Source: PWXP01 sp964487655
GTDB lineage: Bacteria > Planctomycetota > Planctomycetia > Pirellulales > Thermoguttaceae
DNA: 16,446 nucleotides
Assembly: GCA_964487655.1 (NCBI GenBank)
Contig: CAZASB010000076.1
Coordinates: forward strand, 1 to 16,446
Reading direction: 5' to 3'
In this document: one piece after another, positions 13,531-16,446 of the stretch
Layout: each line of letters opens with the position of its first letter
Numbering within the stretch: position 1 is the stretch's first letter
Made by a program: the position numbers and the translations under genes
Notes under the pieces: model-generated
What the model saw: the letters and a program-made list of their open reading frames with translations, nothing else
Database searches by the model: none
What the model was told of the DNA's origin: nothing

Positions 13531-15025
13531 GCCGGAGCGCCTCCTCTTGCGATGTGCAGGCAGGATTCAATTCGCAGACAATCGTCCCCTGACGCATGAC
13601 CAGCACGCGGCTGCTCAGCGACAGCACCTCGGGCAGATCGGACGACACGAGGAGAACGGCCTTTCCTTCACGGGCAAGTCTTTCGATGATTCCATACACT
13701 TCGATCTTGGCGCCTACGTCGATGCCCCGCGTTGGTTCGTCGAGGAGGACAATGGACGGCCGCGCCAGCAAGGTCCGCGCGATAACCACCTTCTGCTGGT
13801 TGCCGCCGCTGAGTTGGCGGACCGTTTGGCTGTCGTCGGCCGCGCGGACGGCGAACTCTCTCATGCAAGCGGCGACCATCTCGGCCTCGCACACATGATG
13901 CAGTAGTGGGCCGCGGCAACAGGCATTCAGTGACGCGAGCGAGACATTATGTCGCACACTCATCTCTGGAACCAGGCCGAAGGTCTTGCGGTCCTCGGTT
14001 ACCATGCCAATTCCGTGGCGCATGGCATCAGCCGGACGACGGATGCGAGCGGGCTTTCCATGGACTTCGATGTTACCGGTATCGGCTGGAGCAAGGCCGA
14101 AAATTGCGCTGACCACTTCCGTGCGTCCGGCCCCCATTAGGCCGGCCAAGCCGACCACCTCACCTTGGCGCACGTCGAAGGAAACGTTGCGGAACGCGCC
14201 GCCACGACTTAGGCCTCGTATCGACAGGACAACCTTGCCCGGGACGGCTCTGGTTGGCGGGAAAACGGCGGTCAGTTCGCGGCCGACCATCAGCGAGATC
14301 AGGCGCGGTTCGTCGAGATCGCTCGCCGGATACGTCCCCACGTGTTGCCCGTCGCGCAGAACGGTGACTCTTTGGGCGATTCGGAAGACCTCGTCCATCC
14401 GGTGCGTGATATAGACGATTGCCACGCCGCGTTCTCTGAGCGTGGCGATGATTCGGAATAGCGATTCCACCTCCTGGCCGGAAATGGCGGCGGTGGGCTC
14501 GTCCATGATGACCACGCGGGCCTGGAATGCCAGGGCCTTGGCTATCTCGACGGTCTGCATTTGCGCGACCGACAACTCGCGCATGCGGCGGTCGACGGGC
14601 AGATCGGCATTAAGCAGGGCCAGCAGCCGTTGCGATTCCGTCCGCAGGGTACGGCGGTCGATCCATCCGAGAAACCGAGAGGCCGGCTCGTGGCCCAGCA
14701 TGACATTTTCCGCCACGGTCAGATTGGGAATGGGCATCAGCTCTTGGTGGATCATCGCAATCCCGTACCGCATTGCCTCATGCGGCGAACGAATGGACAC
14801 GCGACGACCGCCTAGGCGTATCGTGCCGGTGTCCGGCTGATGCAGGCCGGCCAGCACCTTCATGAGTGTTGACTTGCCGGCCCCGTTCTCGCCCATCAGG
14901 GCATGGACTTCGCCCGGCCGCAACGACAACGAGACGTTTGCCAGCGCGCGGACGCCGGCAAACGTCTTGCTGATGGACTGCGCTTCCAGAACGGTCGCGC
15001 CGGATTCCGACGAGGGTTCTTGCAC
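13514..15025 (-). CDS. Sugar ABC transporter ATP-binding protein (RbsA type, two ABC domains)
   Basis: A 503-residue fused double ATPase of the RbsA/XylG/MglA class that powers import through the adjacent permease. Domain 1 (about 11-250) has Walker A GENGAGKS (45-52), a signature reading LSVAQMQ (151-157) and Walker B VVIMDEP (171-177) with the H-loop ITHRMDE. Domain 2 (about 263-500) has the altered Walker A GLMGAGRT (295-302), with Arg in place of Lys as is usual in this class, then LSGGNQQK (405-412) and VLLDEPTRGID (426-436). The start is GTG 15025 with only a weak purine stretch before it. No other in-frame start is evident nearby, and family homology begins about 12 residues later. First gene of a four-gene operon; a REPIN-like repeat begins 12 bp upstream. 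Confidence 0.93.
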   Translation of the reverse strand: MQEPSSESGATVLEAQSISKTFAGVRALANVSLSLRPGEVHALMGENGAGKSTLMKVLAGLHQPDTGTIRLGGRRVSIRSPHEAMRYGIAMIHQELMPIPNLTVAENVMLGHEPASRFLGWIDRRTLRTESQRLLALLNADLPVDRRMRELSVAQMQTVEIAKALAFQARVVIMDEPTAAISGQEVESLFRIIATLRERGVAIVYITHRMDEVFRIAQRVTVLRDGQHVGTYPASDLDEPRLISLMVGRELTAVFPPTRAVPGKVVLSIRGLSRGGAFRNVSFDVRQGEVVGLAGLMGAGRTEVVSAIFGLAPADTGNIEVHGKPARIRRPADAMRHGIGMVTEDRKTFGLVPEMSVRHNVSLASLNACCRGPLLHHVCEAEMVAACMREFAVRAADDSQTVRQLSGGNQQKVVIARTLLARPSIVLLDEPTRGIDVGAKIEVYGIIERLAREGKAVLLVSSDLPEVLSLSSRVLVMRQGTIVCELNPACTSQEEALRHAMPV

Positions 15026-15037
15026 GCTCGATTCTCA

Positions 15038-15180
15038 TAACCGTTCACAGGGGGACTGTCACAATTTTCGCGGCACAAAGGGCGTTTTTTCCCAATGATC
15101 CACCGTTTCCGCCGCGAAAATGGGACTGTCCCCTTCGCATTTAGCGGTGAAAACTATCTGCGCCGCTCCGTGAACTGTTA
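15038..15180. repeat. REPIN-like inverted repeat element, copy 2
   Basis: A 143-bp element bounded by 11-bp terminal inverted repeats TAACCGTTCAC (15038-15048) and GTGAACTGTTA (15170-15180), matching at 10 of 11 positions. Inside are two long arms, 15051-15074 and 15111-15133, both built on GGGGAC-GTC...ATTTTCGCGGC, separated by 36 nt. The left terminus and the GGACTGTCCCCTTCG core are shared with the element at 3596-3709, while the arm tips differ. It fills most of the 178-bp gap between the lipoprotein gene stop and the ABC ATPase start, so it must contain or displace the operon's promoter unless the operon is read through from upstream. Confidence 0.8.
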
Positions 15181-15203
15181 CCGATTCTCGGTGTCTGGAG
15201 AAG

Positions 15204-15950
15204 CTAACGCGTGACAACCGGATGTGTTCGGTACACGGCTTTTTGTGGCGAGGGCGTTCCTTGTACCCGGTAGGCGGTCTGCTGCACGCCTAACACCCGG
15301 TGCGCGGTTTGCTGCCGTGCCGGTGCCCGCTGTACCCGGTAGGCAACCTGTTGCTGCGTTGGCACCCGCTGCGCCCGGTAGGCAATTTGTTGCCGCACGG
15401 GCACACCCGGGGCACGCACCCCAAGGTGCCCCGAGCATGACGTGCATGAACCGCCATCAACGCAGCCCGATTCGCAACCGCAGTCGGTGCAGCCCGATGC
15501 ACAGGCGGTTTCCATGCAAGTGCCGCACGCTTGGCAGTCGCCTCGCCTCGGACAATCGTTTACGTGCATGCCTGTGTAGTTGCCATGGCAGTCGCAGGGG
15601 TCGCAGCAGTCAGGTGGATACGACATGTAATCGCCCCAGTACTGTTCGCCACAAGCCGGTCCCATCCAGGTGATCGGACGAAAAATACGAAAGACGGCGG
15701 CAAGCGGCCCAAACGGCGAATACTCGCCGTAATAGCACGGGCTGCATGGATCACAGGGATCGCATTCACCGCATCCGCAAGCGCCCTGGTATCGTGCTGT
15801 CGGCATCGTGCCGCAGCCGTCAGTACAGTATGTCGGGTCGCACATCACGCCGGCACGCACTCCATGGCAGCCCATGTGGTACGGAGCGCAGCCGCTGCCT
15901 ACAGCCGAGAGTGCAGTCAAGAGACCGAGAACGGAAAGCCATTTGAGCAT
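15204..15950 (-). CDS. Cys-rich lipoprotein with C-terminal QQxAYR repeats
   Basis: A 248-residue exported protein with no recognisable enzyme domain. The signal sequence MLKWLSVLGLLTALSAVGSGC ends at Cys21, a lipoprotein-like site although the lipobox is imperfect (GSGC). There are 27 cysteines between 21 and 172, many in CxC or CxxC spacing such as CGCGECDPCDPCSPC at 58-72, and none afterwards. Residues 183-241 form about five units of the type VPxRQQxAYRxQR, 13 residues each with one shortened to 10; most of the DNA repeat follows a 39-bp period. It is probably attached to the cell envelope, with a disulfide-rich or metal-binding body and a flexible tail (inference). ATG 15950 was preferred to a frame 18 codons longer because it begins a proper signal peptide and follows GGGGGA by 6 nt. 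Similar Cys-rich proteins are common in planctomycetes. Confidence 0.78.
   Translation of the reverse strand: MLKWLSVLGLLTALSAVGSGCAPYHMGCHGVRAGVMCDPTYCTDGCGTMPTARYQGACGCGECDPCDPCSPCYYGEYSPFGPLAAVFRIFRPITWMGPACGEQYWGDYMSYPPDCCDPCDCHGNYTGMHVNDCPRRGDCQACGTCMETACASGCTDCGCESGCVDGGSCTSCSGHLGVRAPGVPVRQQIAYRAQRVPTQQQVAYRVQRAPARQQTAHRVLGVQQTAYRVQGTPSPQKAVYRTHPVVTR
15228..15404 (-). repeat. Tandem repeat inside the lipoprotein gene
   Basis: About five copies of a unit of mostly 39 bp encoding (V/A)P-x-x-QQ-x-A-Y/H-R-x-x-R/G; one unit is shortened to 30 bp. On the plus strand the recurring core is CCCGGTAGGC. Reading frame is kept across all units. Confidence 0.75.
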
Positions 15951-16261
15951 GGTGTATCCCCCGAAGTGTTTGCGCACACCGAAACCGGTGTGAACCCGTG
16001 ACAAAAAAATTAGAACCTCTACCGAGACTTATCGGCCGGAGAATCGGCAAAATCGAGAAAATCGTTACATGCGGCAGACCTTCACGTAAATACCTAGTGC
16101 CCGCAAGTTGCCTGAACTTCTCCGCCCTGGCAGTCGAGATCTTCCTGGCCACTCGCGTCGCCTTCGTTTGGCGGATATCCTGGTGCCGTGGGGCCTCACG
16201 AATCTGGAGTTCCCACATGGGATTTGCGGTAGTTCAAAGAACTTTTGGAAAGGAGTGCGTC
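15951..16261. other. 311-bp divergent intergenic region
   Basis: It holds the upstream regions of the Cys-rich lipoprotein (minus) and the sialate O-acetylesterase-like gene (plus). A perfect 7-bp-stem hairpin sits at 15975-15992. A weak plus-strand promoter can be drawn at TTACAT 16065-16070 and TAAATA 16087-16092 (16-bp spacer). No gene or RNA was recognised. Confidence 0.5.
15975..15992. promoter_or_regulatory. Hairpin/operator-like inverted repeat before the lipoprotein gene
   Basis: CACACCG and CGGTGTG form a perfect 7-bp inverted repeat around AAAC, 25 bp upstream of ATG 15950. It could be a leader hairpin or a repressor operator for the lipoprotein gene; there is no T run. Confidence 0.4.
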
Positions 16262-16446
16262 ATGAGCCGTCGTTGTCTTACGATCCTATTACCGGCGCTT
16301 GCCCTGATTGCCTTGCCTGCGGATGCCGAGGTGAAACTGCCGGGCATCTTTGCGACGCACATGGTGGTGCAACGCGAAACGCCGGTCCCGGTTTGGGGCT
16401 GGGCTGATCCGGGGGAGAAAGTCACCGTCAGCCTAGCCGGACAGAC
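16262..16446 (+). CDS. Sialate O-acetylesterase-like secreted protein, N-terminal fragment
   Basis: The gene runs off the right edge; 61 full codons are present. The protein opens with a signal peptide, MSRRCLTILLPALALIALP, with probable cleavage at ADA near residue 22. It continues VKLPGIFATHMVVQRETPVPVWGWADPGEKVTVSLAGQ, which matches the N-terminal beta-sandwich of bacterial sialate O-acetylesterases (SGNH hydrolases), where the typical form is LPxIFxDHMVLQR followed by PVPVWGWA-PGE. These enzymes deacetylate sialic acids or other sugars outside the cytoplasm. The catalytic Ser, Asp and His lie beyond the window. ATG 16262 has AAAGGAG 6 nt upstream, a strong ribosome binding site. Planctomycetes carry many copies of this family, often in polysaccharide degradation clusters. 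Confidence 0.85.
   Translation, partial: MSRRCLTILLPALALIALPADAEVKLPGIFATHMVVQRETPVPVWGWADPGEKVTVSLAGQ

Noticed and set aside
15207..15404. Repeat region considered as a CRISPR array
   Set aside because: The repeats are contiguous, degenerate and in frame within a protein-coding gene, with no unique spacers.

Overview
The window looks like chromosomal DNA of a planctomycete, probably of the Pirellulales type. This is inference: the DNA is GC-rich and loosely spaced, GTG starts are common, and there is a Tat-exported Gfo/Idh/MocA oxidoreductase, a Cys-rich lipoprotein with Gln/Tyr-rich repeats and the start of a sialate O-acetylesterase. No rRNA, tRNA, CRISPR array or intact insertion sequence was seen.

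Layout. (1) 123-3446, minus strand: an operon-like trio with 15-30 bp gaps. It starts with a beta-eliminating lyase that carries the tyrosine phenol-lyase specificity residues, continues with a PAS/AAA+/Fis-type regulator whose ATPase motifs are broken, and ends with a small protein resembling a receiver domain without its phospho-acceptor. A near-consensus sigma-70 promoter lies in front of the lyase. (2) 3749-4948, plus: an M20 metallopeptidase/deacylase, preceded by a REPIN-like inverted repeat. (3) 4988-5734, minus: a site-2-type membrane metalloprotease converging on the M20 gene. (4) 5776-5875: a long 23-bp-stem inverted repeat in the divergent gap before ispH. (5) 6031-8130, plus: ispH (last step of the MEP isoprenoid pathway) followed by an enolase-superfamily protein lacking most catalytic residues. 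(6) 8561-10099, plus: comM/yifB, the branch-migration helicase of natural transformation. (7) 10250-15025, minus: a four-gene operon with a ribose/inositol-type ABC importer (double ATPase, permease, lipoprotein binding protein) and a Tat-signal Gfo/Idh/MocA oxidoreductase. A second REPIN-like element sits immediately upstream. (8) 15204-15950, minus: the Cys-rich repeat lipoprotein. (9) 16262 to the window end, plus: the first 61 codons of a sialate O-acetylesterase-like secreted protein.

The most unusual part is the lyase/regulator/pseudo-receiver trio. In enterobacteria, tyrosine phenol-lyase genes are controlled by TyrR, an AAA+ protein that lacks the sigma-54 contact loop. Here a lyase with tyrosine-type residues is linked to an AAA+ regulator that also lacks that loop, and it has a sigma-70 promoter. 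The lyase active site itself is altered at the PLP-O3' arginine and the monovalent-cation site, so its substrate is open. Second in interest is the enolase-superfamily protein with degraded metal ligands beside ispH.
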